From contig BSYO01000033.1 in NCBI GenBank assembly GCA_033239525.1, positions 7,493,501 through 7,557,500 of the forward strand: 64,000 nucleotides of DNA, written 5' to 3'. Positions 45,641 to 57,048 of the stretch are shown piece after piece. Position numbers and translations under genes: made by a program. The notes under the pieces were generated by a model that did not search any database, had not been told where the DNA came from, and saw only the letters and a program-made list of their open reading frames with translations. Position 1 is the stretch's first letter; every line of letters starts with the position of its first letter. The DNA comes from Nepenthes gracilis (Eukaryota > Streptophyta > Magnoliopsida > Caryophyllales > Nepenthaceae).

Positions 45641-45857
45641 ACACCGGGGGCTCTCGGCCTCCGCACTTCATCGCGGAGATGTCTCATTCCTCCGTCCTGC
45701 CAGGAGGTCGTCAGCCCTCCTCTATCTTTTCAGCATCGAGGCGTAGGTTTCGCCCCACAGCATGGAGATGCCTCATCCATCATCCTGTCGACATCGGGGG
45801 CTCTCAGCCTCCACACTTCATCACGGAGATGTCTCATTCCTCCGCCCTGCCAGGAGT
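45641..45857 (+). repeat. 67-bp direct duplication, 150 bp apart
   Basis: 45641-45707 and 45791-45857 share gggggctct, cacttcatc and ggagatgtctcattcctccg with few changes. The pair 45378 and 45496 (catgcctg(a/g)gggctccg) is a further shorter duplication upstream. Confidence 0.85.
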
Positions 45858-45895
45858 TCCTAAGATGATCCAAGGCGCCAAAGAGCCCGAAAGTG

Positions 45896-45955
45896 GGCGA
45901 CCAGTGAGAGTACAACCATTACCACTACTGCCGCGGCCATGACAACAAAGACTCG
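45896..45955 (+). pseudogene. gag zinc-knuckle remnant of element C
   Basis: In this frame the sequence reads GDQ-stop-EYNHYHYCRGHDNKDSG, matching GDQWEYCHYHCSRDHDTEDC of element B. The tryptophan codon is now TGA, and the first and last zinc-binding cysteines have become asparagine and serine. It is the only part of gag I can recognise in this element. Confidence 0.8.
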
Positions 45956-46258
45956 GGCGCCAACCTGAGCAGCCCCAGGGGCAGACCCTAGAGGTCAGGC
46001 AACAAAGACTCGGGCGCCAACCCGAGCAGCCCCAGAGGCAGACCCCAAAGGTCAGGTAACAAAGACTCGGGCGCCAACCCGAGCAGCCCTAGAGGCAGAC
46101 CCCAGAGGTTAGACAACAAAGACTCGGGCGCCAACCCGAGCAGCCCCAAAGGCAGACCCCAGAGGTCAGGCAACAAAGACTCGGGCGCCAACCCGAGCAG
46201 CCCCAGAGGCAGACCCCAGAGGTCAGGCAACAAAGACTTGGGCGCCAACCCCAGAGGT
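45944..46258 (+). repeat. 57-bp tandem array, six copies, continuing the gag frame
   Basis: aacaaagact occurs at 45944, 46001, 46058, 46115, 46172 and 46229, an exact 57-bp period. The first unit begins inside the zinc-knuckle codons (DNKDSG). Because 57 is a multiple of three, the gag frame continues as a 19-residue repeat (NKDSGANPSSPRGRPQRSG) with one stop in the first copy. The last copy is shortened. Confidence 0.95.
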
Positions 46259-46420
46259 CAAAACTCAAAAACTCGTCTGCGACCGAGTGGTCTTAGAGGC
46301 CGGGCCCCAGACGTCAAAACTCAAAAACTCGGCTATGACCAAGCCGTCCCAGAGGCCGGGCCCCAGAGGTCAAAACTTTAAAAACTCGGCAGTAGCCGAG
46401 CGGCCCCAGAGGTTAAATTC
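46259..46420 (+). repeat. ~56-bp second tandem array, three copies
   Basis: Units read aggtcaaaactcaaaaactcg followed by a ctcggc-tgaccgagcgg-type core and agaggccgggccccag. The core is the same as the element B array in element-relative orientation. Confidence 0.88.
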
Positions 46421-46654
46421 TGACAACGAAAACCAGAGAGGTCAAAAACTTAAAAGACCAGGAGACCCACCGTCCTCTCGAAAAGTAAGAGGTCCGATCA
46501 CCTAGACATCATGACTGCCAAGCAAAAGTCACCGAGACACCTGGCATGCCCAGCAAAGTGATGGTCAGAAGTCGTCCGGAAAAAGAATATGTATGACAAC
46601 CCGCCCGGCACCGTCCCCATTACACGCCGAGGATTGAAATTTTCAACCACTCAC

Positions 46655-46666
46655 ATGGGGGGCTTG
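46655..46666 (+). other. Polypurine tract of element C
   Basis: atggggggcttg directly before the 3' LTR start tgttgggtcc. Confidence 0.88.
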
Positions 46667-48440
46667 TGTTGGGTCCGGTATTGTGGGTCAACCGAAACCA
46701 GAGGCGCACTGAAGAAGTCTCACATAGGCGGGAAATATTTTCGTTTTTGGTAGGAAGATTACTATTGGCGGGAGTTTTTGGACTCGTTTTGGAGGGAAAA
46801 TGTTCACCCCCTTTTTTCAATAAAAGGACCAGCCGGGCACAGGAAAGGGGGGAGGAAAAAGCAGAGAAGAAAACAAATCCCTAAACAGGGAAGCAAAGTC
46901 TGGAAACGGCGGCTGGTGCCCTGGCTTTGTTCTTGCCAATCAGAACCCGAAAGCTTCAAATGCAGCGCCTTGACCTCCCTGCCCTAATTCTAAGCTCACC
47001 GGTGAAGTAGAGTAGCACCAAATCTCGTTAATGGCGCCTGGCCCTCTTTTCCCGCCTCCGTCAACATAGGACTCGAAGCCCTCAATGGCGGTGCCCGGAA
47101 TCCCTTCCCAAATAGGGCGTACGGTCCCCTGCAACCGCCATTCCTCTGTACCGCCCTGTTCATGGCGAGATAGAGACTCAAGGTCCCTAAATCGAAGCTC
47201 GGTCTCATGGGAAATCTGCTCCTTCCAGCTGCTCATCAGCCGAGCAGGGTGCGAAGTCCTCTCCACCTCTCCATCTGCGCCCGTCACTGGGGCCAAACAG
47301 ACGCGGCGTTCTCCCAAAGAATAGTCCGGCAATTCCCCCCGTAGATCTGCACCAGATCGAGCATAGAGCTCGCCAACAGTGGCACACAACCACTCTTTCC
47401 CCTAATAGGGCGGCTCAAAGCTGCCAACTATGGCCACCCTTCCTCCTCGTGCTCTCACCCGAAAACAGAGTGTGAGGCCCCCCTCAGATAATGGCCTGTT
47501 CCCACGACAACGGTCTCCTAGAAGCAGAGCCCGAAAGCTCTCTCTAAACTGGAAACCCAAGGCTCTCAGTAGAATAGAGAGCAAATCCTCGCTCCTGCCA
47601 ACGGCGCCTGGTCGCCGTCCTCCAGATCTAGTCAAACGAGAGCACTAAGCCCTCTGCTACAGGAGCCCAGAGTCCCCTGATGCTTACCTGCTCCAGCAAT
47701 GGAACCCAACGAGGCTCCCGTCGACGGTGCTCGACCAGAACGGGGAATGCAGTTCCTCCCGAAGGGGTGCGCGAGGCCTTTCGGCAGATCGGGGCAGGAA
47801 GGCATCCTCAATGGACGCCCATCAGCACGAAGGAGAAGGTCCTCAGCTGGTAGAGCACAAAACACTCGCCCCGGTGTTCCTCCGCACGAGTACGAAGCTC
47901 TCCCAAAACAATATCCTACGGTTATTAACTTCATGACAGCTTGCTCGGGTCAAGTGGGCAATCCGGTACTTATCGGCCCACCAGCGCGACTCGGGCCGAA
48001 TAGGCCACAGACTCATTCTAGCGCACTCCGGGAGATCTCCGAATATCACCAAGGCCCACGAACATCTAAATTCCGCCCTCCGCGGGCGCGCCCCCAAGAG
48101 GGATTTTCCTAAGCTGCTCTCCACGGGCGCACAGGTAAGTCACCCTTTGCCGGACGCATCCATGGATCTCACTCCTCCAATCATATCCTTCTCACACTCC
48201 CCTCATTCTCGCATCGTACGGATGCATTCCTCCGTTTATTGCGGAAGATATTTGACTTGAGTGTCGGAGTGTCGACAGGGGACAACCCCTCGTCGGCCTC
48301 TGACCTCTTGTTCGTTGTTTGTATTGTGCAGGTCCAGGTTTATAGAGACGAAGACCGGATCCTTCTCCCGACGCTGCCATGTGCTTGGGAAATCGAAGGC
48401 TCTCTAATCCGTACGGCAACCGCAAACCCGGGACGCAACA
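46667..48440 (+). repeat. Element C 3' LTR
   Basis: 1,774 bp, pairs with 43445-45226, ends gggacgcaaca followed by the aaaag duplication. Confidence 0.95.
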
Positions 48441-48445
48441 AAAAG

Positions 48446-49445
48446 AAATTATTTTATATTTTTTAATAACATATAATAAGGATCATTTCACATCCAACGT
48501 CCAACAATCCGTAGTGCAGGAAAATAAACTCCCATCATTTCCAAAAATAAGACCGTTTATTTGTAAAATGGCATTTAAATTTATATATTTATATAATATA
48601 AGAAAAATATATGATTTATTTATATATATATATTTTGATATTTAAATTAAAAATCTTTTAAAAAAATTAAAAAATTAAAAAAATGAGAAAACGAGTATAA
48701 AATTGATTCAATTGGGAGAAAATGGCTGTATAAATCAAGAAAATGGTACAAGAGATGACTTGTGGCGCGTGTACAGATTATACTTCTCTTTTTCTTAATG
48801 TAAGGCGGTGGTTCCCTTCTTTCTCCTTTCCCTGTTCACCTACTATAAAGTGGTTGATCATTTATTGATTTAGTATAATTTTTTGTCAATATTTAATGTC
48901 AAATTTATTCTTCTATTGGGTTGTTAATAATCTCAGTCTTCAATGTTCCATAGCTGCTCGGCCATTCAGTCGATTGGTAGAATGTGTGTCTAAACCAATT
49001 CCTAAACCAATTTCATATCAGGTTGAACAACATGGTTGTCTTAACAACTGCCTTCGGGCTAAGGGCTTGTAAGTGCCTACATTTTTATTGGGTAGAATTG
49101 GCAATATCTGAATTGTATCCAACAATATTTTATTTTATTTTTTTAAATCTAAAATACAGAATTATTCGATTTTTTGATTTTAGATTGACTTTTGAAAATA
49201 TCAAACATAAATAAAGATATGTTTTATTAATTTTTTCCCAGTTATAATAAACTATTTTATGGTTCTTTTAAAATATTTTTATACACTTGATTGGTATAAT
49301 ATCCAAGGGCACAAATAAGAAGGCCCAATGCAGTTGTAGGCCGAGGAATCAAAGTCAACGATCCTTAAAATATACGCAGCCCATTATATCCATATAGCCC
49401 ACAGCGCATGCATGGCCCATTTTAGTCATTATGATCGTGGTCCAT
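48446..49445. other. AT-rich intergenic DNA
   Basis: No gene or repeat recognised. A TA-rich run occupies 48580-48640. Confidence 0.6.
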
Positions 49446-51880
49446 TGTGAGGTTTTGGTTTCAAATATAATAATTAGGAGATAATTACGCTAATATAACC
49501 AAAATTGGGCTTAAAGCATTTGAAAAATTAAGTACTAGAAGTGAAAAAAGTATGAGGGGCTTGGCGCCTGACTAGTGCTCGAGGTGCCACTCGGGCACAA
49601 ATAGTAGAATGTTGCGCTTGAGGAGCTGCCGAGGTGAGGCCGAGGGCTTGGAAGAACCACCGCCCTTGAGGAGGCCTAAGGCACAGTTAGCAAAATGGGT
49701 TGCTCGAAGAGCGTTCGAGCGGTAGCCTTTGGGTGCCTTGGCGCCCGATGGCCGCTCAATCAGTACTAGAGCACCAATTCAGACATAAAAGCATGTCAGG
49801 GTTTGTAACGGGCATTTTTTTGCAAAGAAAGAGAGAGAGAAACAAGGAGAATGCCAAGGAAGAGAGAGAAGGAGAAAAATCAAGGCTCTCGGGTTTATTT
49901 TCGACTTCGAGCTAGCTGAAAAAATCGTAGAATGTGTCAAGGTAAGTACACCAATATCCTTTTCTTTTATTCATTTTGATTTTCATTCAATCCCCTTTGG
50001 GTATTAGTATCTTGATACCCGACCCATGCATGTATTGGTGATTCCCATGCCTTGATTATGCATATATATGAATTTCATGTTCTAATTTGTGGATTGAGAC
50101 CGATTTTCGTAGCGAAATCCTAACCCCACGCCTTGATGAATTCAACCTTCGATTTTTGGGACTTTTGCATAAATTGAGATTAGAATATTATTACCCATAT
50201 CCTATATAAGTTAATTTATCTATTGGGTATCTAATTTGGTAATTTTATGTGTATTTTCGCTCGTCGAAACCCTAGGATGCGCCTAGACCTCATTTAAGCA
50301 TTATTTCGAGTTTTATGCATAAATTGCTTTAAGATTATGATTACCCATATCTTGAATTTGATAATTTATCCATTGAATGCCCAATTTTCAACAATCATCC
50401 GATGTGTATAATCGGGTACTATTCACAAGTGAAGTTACTGTTCACTCGAGGCTTTTAAGAAAATTGCATGATTACACATGGTTCAATGATTAATTAAGTT
50501 GCATAAATACTTACATATATTAAATTGTGAAATTTGAAAAATATTATTGTTAAGAAGTTATGAAGATAATCATTATTTGGAAGTTCTAAAGTCAAATTGG
50601 GCTTACGTTGGTAAGAATTTTCACATTTTCTATGTTTTATGATGCTTATGCATAAAGGTTGAGTTGTGAGAAAATTTAAATTCGAAAGAAAGATAAAAAT
50701 CGTGCAAGTATTTGGAAAAAAAATCATAAATCATTATATAAATGAATTGCTCTCCCGGATGGAGAAATTGTGATGAAAGAAGTATGGTGGACTTCCCCTC
50801 AAAAGGATAAGAAATTATAAAATTAAGACCATGGATTATATTACGGAGGGTAATATACCTTATCAAGATATGGGTATCACAGTAGAGACTCGAAAATTAC
50901 ATTGGCTGCGTATCCTAGCCACTTATTGGAGCAGGTGATACTATTGACAAACCTTAGAATATTATTGTGGAAGGACGAAGACTGTCCCTTGGTCCCGAGG
51001 ATACATGTGGGGATATAAATGATGGCCGAGTAGTTGCAGGCCTAAAATACAACCAATATAATAAATGATGGTTGAGTAGCTGTAGGCCTAAAATGTAGCC
51101 GATACTTTAGAATGTGTAGCTTAACACATTCTTTTTCTCGTTCTCCCGTATATTTAGCTTGTAATGTTTACTGGCCTTAGTCTACAAAGATAAATAATTA
51201 TGCATGAATAAATTTACATCCCAAAAAAAAGGGAAAGATAAAATATGAGGAGTCTACTGTATTCCTAAAAGTACATTTGATCATGTCTATACATACAAAT
51301 TCTCATTATGCTCATATATCTCTCTTTTAATTTATCTTGTGTATATTGTTATCACATTTGTTTATATTGTACTTGTTGAATATTTGGCTCACCCTTGTTA
51401 TCTCTCATTGCCTCCAAATTAGTATAGGCCTATTATACCCGATGAGGCGGAGTGGAGACTAGAAGTGGACTAGACTCTGGATTTGAAAGATTATATCGAA
51501 GACTTATATTTTATAGTTTTGCTTAATTATGGATAATTATATATGTTTGTATATCAATTGGGCTTATTAATGTATATTATACATAAGACTGATGATTAGA
51601 TAGTTTAGTTTTTGCTATATTTGAATTTATCCATATTTTCGCAGAGTATTGTGGGTTTGTAAAGGTACTTAGTGACATTTCTCTTTGGCCAATGTATTTA
51701 GATAGATAGCGTTGAGGCCACGAATAAATTATGGCAATTGGATCTTGTGTAAGGTTGTTGTATGTTGTCAGATTTTGGGATTATTAAATGTATTATGTTT
51801 GGTACAAGAGATTATAAAGGTTTTTGTATTGACGGATATCCATATTATAGATGAAACTCTGTTGGATTTTTGATAAAAAA
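49446..51880 (+). repeat. 5' LTR of the second chromovirus-like element
   Basis: Starts tgtgaggttttggtttcaaa; about 2.4 kb. Matches 57049-57775 and 59237-60975 throughout. The promoter region has acataaaagc near 49784 (the 3' copy has tataaaag) followed by a run of gagagaga. End is approximate. Confidence 0.85.
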
Positions 51881-52079
51881 ATATAATCCGTCATAGTTGA
51901 TTCGATCGGCTTGGGGTTGAAGTCCTTAGGATTGTAAATTGTTAAGAAAGGAGGATTAATCATGGTGGATAAGGTGAAACCGATGGCTCGAGGTTAGTAT
52001 AACTTAAAGTCAATTCTGGTGTGACAAATCCAAGGATATCGATCTTTGATTGATTTATTATTGATCAAGTATCTTGATA

Positions 52080-52560
52080 TTGGGTGGCATGGGTCCTATG
52101 GAGGCTGAAGTGTGGACTTAAAATTTTGAGATGATGATTGCGATTATCTAATGTCTCGGAAGAAGATAAGACCTTGTTGCCCCATCTAAGATAGGAGGTG
52201 AAGTCGACCTTGAGTGGTTGACGTGAATAGAGTTATGGGACTTAAAGATAAAGAGATATCGTATGATATGTTCCATGGGTACTCTATGGATGAATATTTT
52301 TCCTTGATGGAACTTTTGGGATCATGTTTCAATCGTGGATAGTTCAGCCACATAATTAAGGATTGCCCTTATTCCACGGGTCAAACAGTGAAGAAACTCA
52401 ATGCCTTGGATCAAGGTTTCTTGGTATTAGCACAATTGCAGAAGTGTTGTCTACCGTGGTAGAAGATGAGATTCCCAAATTTTGACATTGTAGTATGTGT
52501 TGTTTGTGAATTTTAAACTTACGTTTCTATTGATATATCCTAAGTTTATTCATTTATTTG
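52080..52560 (+). pseudogene. gag end and protease start of the second chromovirus-like element
   Basis: Near 52325-52367 a zinc knuckle is readable as CFNRG-stop-FSHIIKDCP (expected CFNCGQ-GH---DCP), followed by GQTVKKLNALDQGF. At 52520-52560 the frame gives VSIDIS-stop-VYSFI, aligning with the protease start V-LIDSGSVYSFI. Both are strongly decayed, and the parts before and after are not readable. Confidence 0.65.
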
Positions 52561-52569
52561 AGAACCATA

Positions 52570-53446
52570 GACTTGTACTAGTTGCATCGAGATTTGTGAT
52601 AATTTTTTGGGATTATAGATATAGTTGGTTGGGATGAAATGATTACAAGATGTCAAGGCTTAATATTATATTGGGGGTGATTTGTTTAGTAAGGTGCCAT
52701 GCTTTTATGAGCTATGATGATAAGAATATGACACTTGGTAATCGAGTTATAAGATTGAATATGAGGTATCATTGTTTGAGTGGTGACAAAATTAGTATTG
52801 TTTTGCTTACAAATTGTTTGATTAGGATTTGTGCCAAGTTTAGCTAACATGTAAGACCACACTTGGGAGTTATATTGTAGTCACCAAGGTGTTTGGGTAG
52901 TGTAAGTGTTCAAGGATGTTTCTTAAAAGAAATGGTCAGCTCAAATCATCTCCTAATCGTTAAATTGATGATTGTTATAGAGTTGTGCCAGGATTGGCAC
53001 TAAAATTTGAGGACTCCGTATTGAACCAATAAGGCATCAGCTGAGTAAATTGCCATAAGGTGCTTCAGTGCTTTTAGGATGGTCTCATTAATGAATTCTT
53101 AGAGTCAATAGGGTGTGAGAACCCCATTTGAGGATCATATCACGGATTGTGAAAATTGGTTAGCCTTGTGCTCAATTATGAAAGGGATGTAAGTTTGAGA
53201 GAAATGTTATATTGGGCATGTGGTTTCTCCGATAGCAGGAATGTGATTATTTAGAAATTGGAGCGATGGCTAATTTGAAGAAAGATTGATTGATATCTTG
53301 AAGGTGTGTTGCTTTTTTTTTGGGTCTAGTTGAACCTGGAAGGGTAATCTGATAAGTGTTTCTCAAGATTGAAGCGCCGTGAGGTGTTTGGCTTGGAGAT
53401 GATTAGTATCCATCGGAATGGGTCATGTGAGGGTATCCTTCAAGAA
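52570..53446. other. Decayed interior of the second chromovirus-like element
   Basis: Expected to hold protease and the beginning of reverse transcriptase. I cannot read defined motifs here. Confidence 0.45.
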
Positions 53447-55660
53447 AATTTTTTGGTAAGTAATTAATTGTGTATTAAAAAAATAAAAAGGATTAACAAG
53501 AATTTGTATTCTATTTTCAAGTGTTATGCCAACTTGGTGGAAGAATATAGTGGGAAGGGCTTTCCCAAGCCCATGAAACAAATCATGAAAAAAGGTCAAT
53601 GCCTAAATGAAAACCATCAATAAAGAATACAACATTTAAGATCTATCCGAACGTCTGCTATCCTATTCGGCGCCTTCCGCATCCTCGGAATTAAACACCC
53701 CTGGTGCCAAATTATCTCAGACATTTCACTCCTTGACATTCTCAGTCATTTTTGCAATGTCCTCGGATTTTTATCCATTTCTTGGTCATGTTTACTTTGT
53801 CCTCGATCTTCAGAATCTGCATTGTGTCGAATAGAACCATCTATGTCCCAGCACTGTCATTCTTTGAGTAGTCCTCGGACATTTCCAGCACAGCCCGCGG
53901 ACATATCAAGTTCAGTCCTCAGACATTTCCACTCTTCTACGTCCTCTACCATAGCGCAATGCCTGGTGACTATAAACTCTATCTGATCATAATGGCTGTG
54001 TTGCTTTGACTTCAATCAAAGGCTGTAATTTTAAGCTTCCGATGAACAAAGGCAGAGATCAAATCGGCCACTTGGATTTCATTCTACGGGGTCGATTTCT
54101 TGAAAGTATGCTGATTTCTTTTTCTTCAAATATAATACACATAAGCAGCAAGAATGAGCAGGAATAAGAGTGCTTTGATGTTATTTCTTTTCCATATGAA
54201 TGCTGCCTAGAAGATCTTGGATTGCCAATCATTATACGGCCATCAAATCCTAGCTTTTCGACTCATTATCCTCCATACTCCGGATGAAAAGGAATAGAAA
54301 AAGAAAAGGTGTTCATGGCTTTCACTCCCCTGGTTACATAGAGAACAAGTTGTCGGTCGATGGATGAAAGAGCAAATTTGATCAAGGGTGTTGGGTCTTT
54401 GGCGCATAACCAGCTAAAGAGTGAAAGCATGAGCTGGAATGTGTTTAGGGTTTTAGACAAGATTATACCAACTCACTTTTGCTTTAGAATTTCAAAAAAT
54501 TTTGTATGCAGATTTTGCCATATAAATACCTGAATGACTATCCCTCCATTTGATAATATCTTTACGAGAGGTATTAGGATTGTAATTAGGCTTGTGCTTC
54601 ATGATGTCAGTTACCTCCATGTCAAAATGGTTCAGCCACTGCCATTTTCTTTGCTGAATAATTTCCCTGACCTTTGCATCTTTTAATAAACTAGTAACAT
54701 ATCTCAACCTCTCTATAGAACGATCACAAAGAGGACCCAATGGGTGCCAATTATCTAACCGCAGAAAAGTTTCCTCCCATTTTTAATGTGATGGTATATT
54801 TTGAGACGCGAGGCCTGACGAAGTTTCATGATTTTCTTCCAACTCCAAGTAACTGAGTCCGAAACTTTAATAGTCCAAATGTAGCAATCTTTAATTCGAT
54901 AAACGTAGCACTAGCCCGCCCAAACAAAATTCCGGTCTTTGGTTACAATCCTCCACAAAAGCCTGCAGATGAATGCTATATTAGTGGTAACCAGGTTTTT
55001 ATACCCAGCCCCCTTCCTCTTTAGTTGTGCAAACATCATCCCACGCAACTTTAGTTGCCGATTTACCTTTAACAAAACCCTGCCAAAGAAAGCATCTAAT
55101 ATAAGCTTCAATTTTCTTCAAAGTTGCTTTAGGTAAGATGAAGATGGATGCTCAGTATGTATGAAGAGTTGAAAGAATGGAAGAGATCAATTGAAGCCTC
55201 CCCCAAAAGAAAGCCAATGATTCTTCTAGGAGTTGATGCGCTTATGAACCCTATCCAGTAGAGGTTTGCAATCCTTCGATGAGAGCTCTGTAGTGTTGAG
55301 GGGAATCCCTAGATATCTCATCGGGAGTTTGCCCCGCTTAAAACCCATAATATTTTGAATATCTCGACAGGTGTTCTCATCCCTAGAACATATAAAGATC
55401 TCGTTTTTGTCTCTATTAGTTGATAGCTCAAATGATCTTTAAATTTCTTAAGGAAATCATGTATAATTGTTATAGAGGTGGTATCAACTTTTGAAAAAAA
55501 ATAGAGAATGTCATCAGCAAAGCCAAGTATCATCGTTCTAGTTTTTGCACAATTCTAGTGATATTGAAATTGGTGATGCCACCTGGCTTTAACTTCCAAA
55601 ATACCATTCAAAACTTCCATCGGCAAAGCCTTCGAGGAATTAAGAATTAAATGTTGACCT
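53447..55660 (-). mobile_element. 5'-truncated L1-type LINE
   Basis: The plus strand starts with a T run and ttggtaagtaatta, i.e. the minus strand ends ...TAATTACTTACCAA plus poly(A), an ending common in plant L1 elements. Minus-strand coding fragments of LINE ORF2 follow (next entry). The 5' limit is near 55660, where Gypsy-like sequence resumes. No target duplication was identified. Confidence 0.83.
54266..55660 (-). pseudogene. LINE ORF2 C-terminal half: reverse transcriptase and zf-RVT region
   Basis: From 55660 down: PMEVLNGILEVKA, then LGFADDILYFFSK with the catalytic FADD at 55510-55521, then RGMMFAQLKRKGAGYKNLVT and FICRLLWRIVTKDRNFVW (54911-55111), then IIKWRDSHSGIYMAKSAYKIF (54492-54560), and LFSWLCAKD with FSIPF-like sequence at 54266-54460, the region before the C-terminal zinc-binding motif. 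All pieces are broken by stops and frameshifts. Endonuclease and the first half of reverse transcriptase are absent. Confidence 0.85.
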
Positions 55661-57033
55661 TATTATTTGGCTTGATCCCTAATGGGTCTAATAAGTTATA
55701 GAAAAATGTGATCATTTTGGGAAAGCTCTAGGATTGCATATCTCTTGACTTGTATGGGTGGTTGCCATTGGTTAAGAGGATGTAAAGCCTATGAGAAGAA
55801 TTACTTCACCCATAGTTTGGGATTATCCATTGAAGTCCTTACTTTGAGGATTTATAGAATTGCTTATAGAGATAGTTATGATATAATAATCCTAAAGGAC
55901 TAAGAAGTCATCTCGTAGGAAGAGATGGCCATAAGACAGTGCAAGTGGGTGAAATCTGTTTAAAGACTGTAATGGTGAGTTTTGGTGTCCTTCAAGAATG
56001 GTGAATATTATTGCTAACAATTGTATGTCAAGAATCTTTGGATTGTGTATGTCTTGGTGCATCATAGGAGTTATTATATGGTGAATCTAAAATAGTTCCT
56101 AATATCTAAGCAAAGGGGGTGCTCTGCCTTTGATTTTAGAAGGAAAAGTTTCCTCTTAAGTAGTGAGGTCATGGAATTATAAGATGAGAAGCCCTCATCA
56201 TTTCAATTTTGAGGATGTTAAGGGAAGAAATAATTAGGGGTACCATTTGGATATTATAAAATTGGCAGATTAGGACAGCCCATTTATGATGACTTTGAGG
56301 GATTCAACTGAAATCTATGAGTTGGTTTGTTGGTATGCCAACAAGATGAAAGATTTGGGCAAGTATTCGAGTTTGGGGCTTTTAGGTGATTACTCAATTG
56401 TGCCACCTACGTTAATTGTAATCTAGAGATTTTGGACCCTGCTCTAGTTATATCAATGTCCTTAGGATTTTCCTTAGGTTCATAACTGTCAAGTAACCTA
56501 GAAGTCTGATACGATTAATGGATATGAGTTATAAAAGAATTCTTAATATCATGATAAATGATTAATCAGAGTAGCACAAAGGGACTATGTAGACCCACAG
56601 TCCATAGATTTCAAGATAAGGTTGAGGTTCTAAGTGAATAATTGTTTTGAGGATTAGGATGAATCAAAGTAGGAGTCTATTAGTCCGATTGGGACTTCGT
56701 ATTAGGTTAGAGAGGTAATCAATAATTTGGCTTACCTTTGAATTTAGGTAGATTATCGTGATATTTTCCATATACCGATGATTGGGAAAGAAATCTTATG
56801 ATTGAGTTTAACCGTTGTGGGAGATTAAAAAATTGTCTTATAGTAACATTTCAATCTTGATCTTAGATAAAAGGCATTAGACATTGAGGATTAGGATGAT
56901 TCAAATGATTAAGGTTTTCTAAAAATAATCTTCTCATTGAGAAAGTGATTTGGGAGTACGGATGTGAAATCTGAAAGGACTATCCCTTATTGTTAAGTCT
57001 GAGGTTTGTTAAATTTTGAGGATAAAATTTTTA
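55661..57033 (+). other. Decayed pol interior of the second chromovirus-like element
   Basis: Continues the element after the LINE. Only the very end is readable (NFEDKIFISGG at 57007-57040). YLYGWLPL near 55760 may be from RNase H, but this is weak. Confidence 0.5.
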
Positions 57034-57048
57034 TAAGTGGGGGAGATT
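57034..57048 (+). other. Polypurine tract of the second chromovirus-like element
   Basis: aagtgggggagattt directly before the LTR start tgtgagg. Confidence 0.8.

Larger units (their letters stand above)
43445..48440 (+). mobile_element. Non-autonomous Tat-related LTR element with large LTRs (element C)
   Basis: Two GC-rich LTRs of 1,782 and 1,774 bp flank only 1,440 bp. The primer site and polypurine tract match element B. The interior holds a gag zinc-knuckle remnant and two tandem arrays but no pol and no antisense gene. A perfect 5-bp AAAAG duplication flanks it. Over 200 bp in a row of the two LTRs are identical (43535-43755 against 46757-46978), while other parts differ, so the insertion is moderately recent. 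Confidence 0.95.

Noticed and set aside
45988..46248. 86-residue minus-strand frame of leucine-rich repeats
   Set aside because: It is the reverse of the 57-bp array; the 19-residue period only reflects 57 being a multiple of three.
45944..46420. CRISPR-like look of regularly spaced repeats
   Set aside because: The units are directly adjacent tandem repeats without unique spacers, inside a plant retrotransposon.
48960..49040. tRNA-like stretch
   Set aside because: No acceptor/anticodon arm pairing could be traced.
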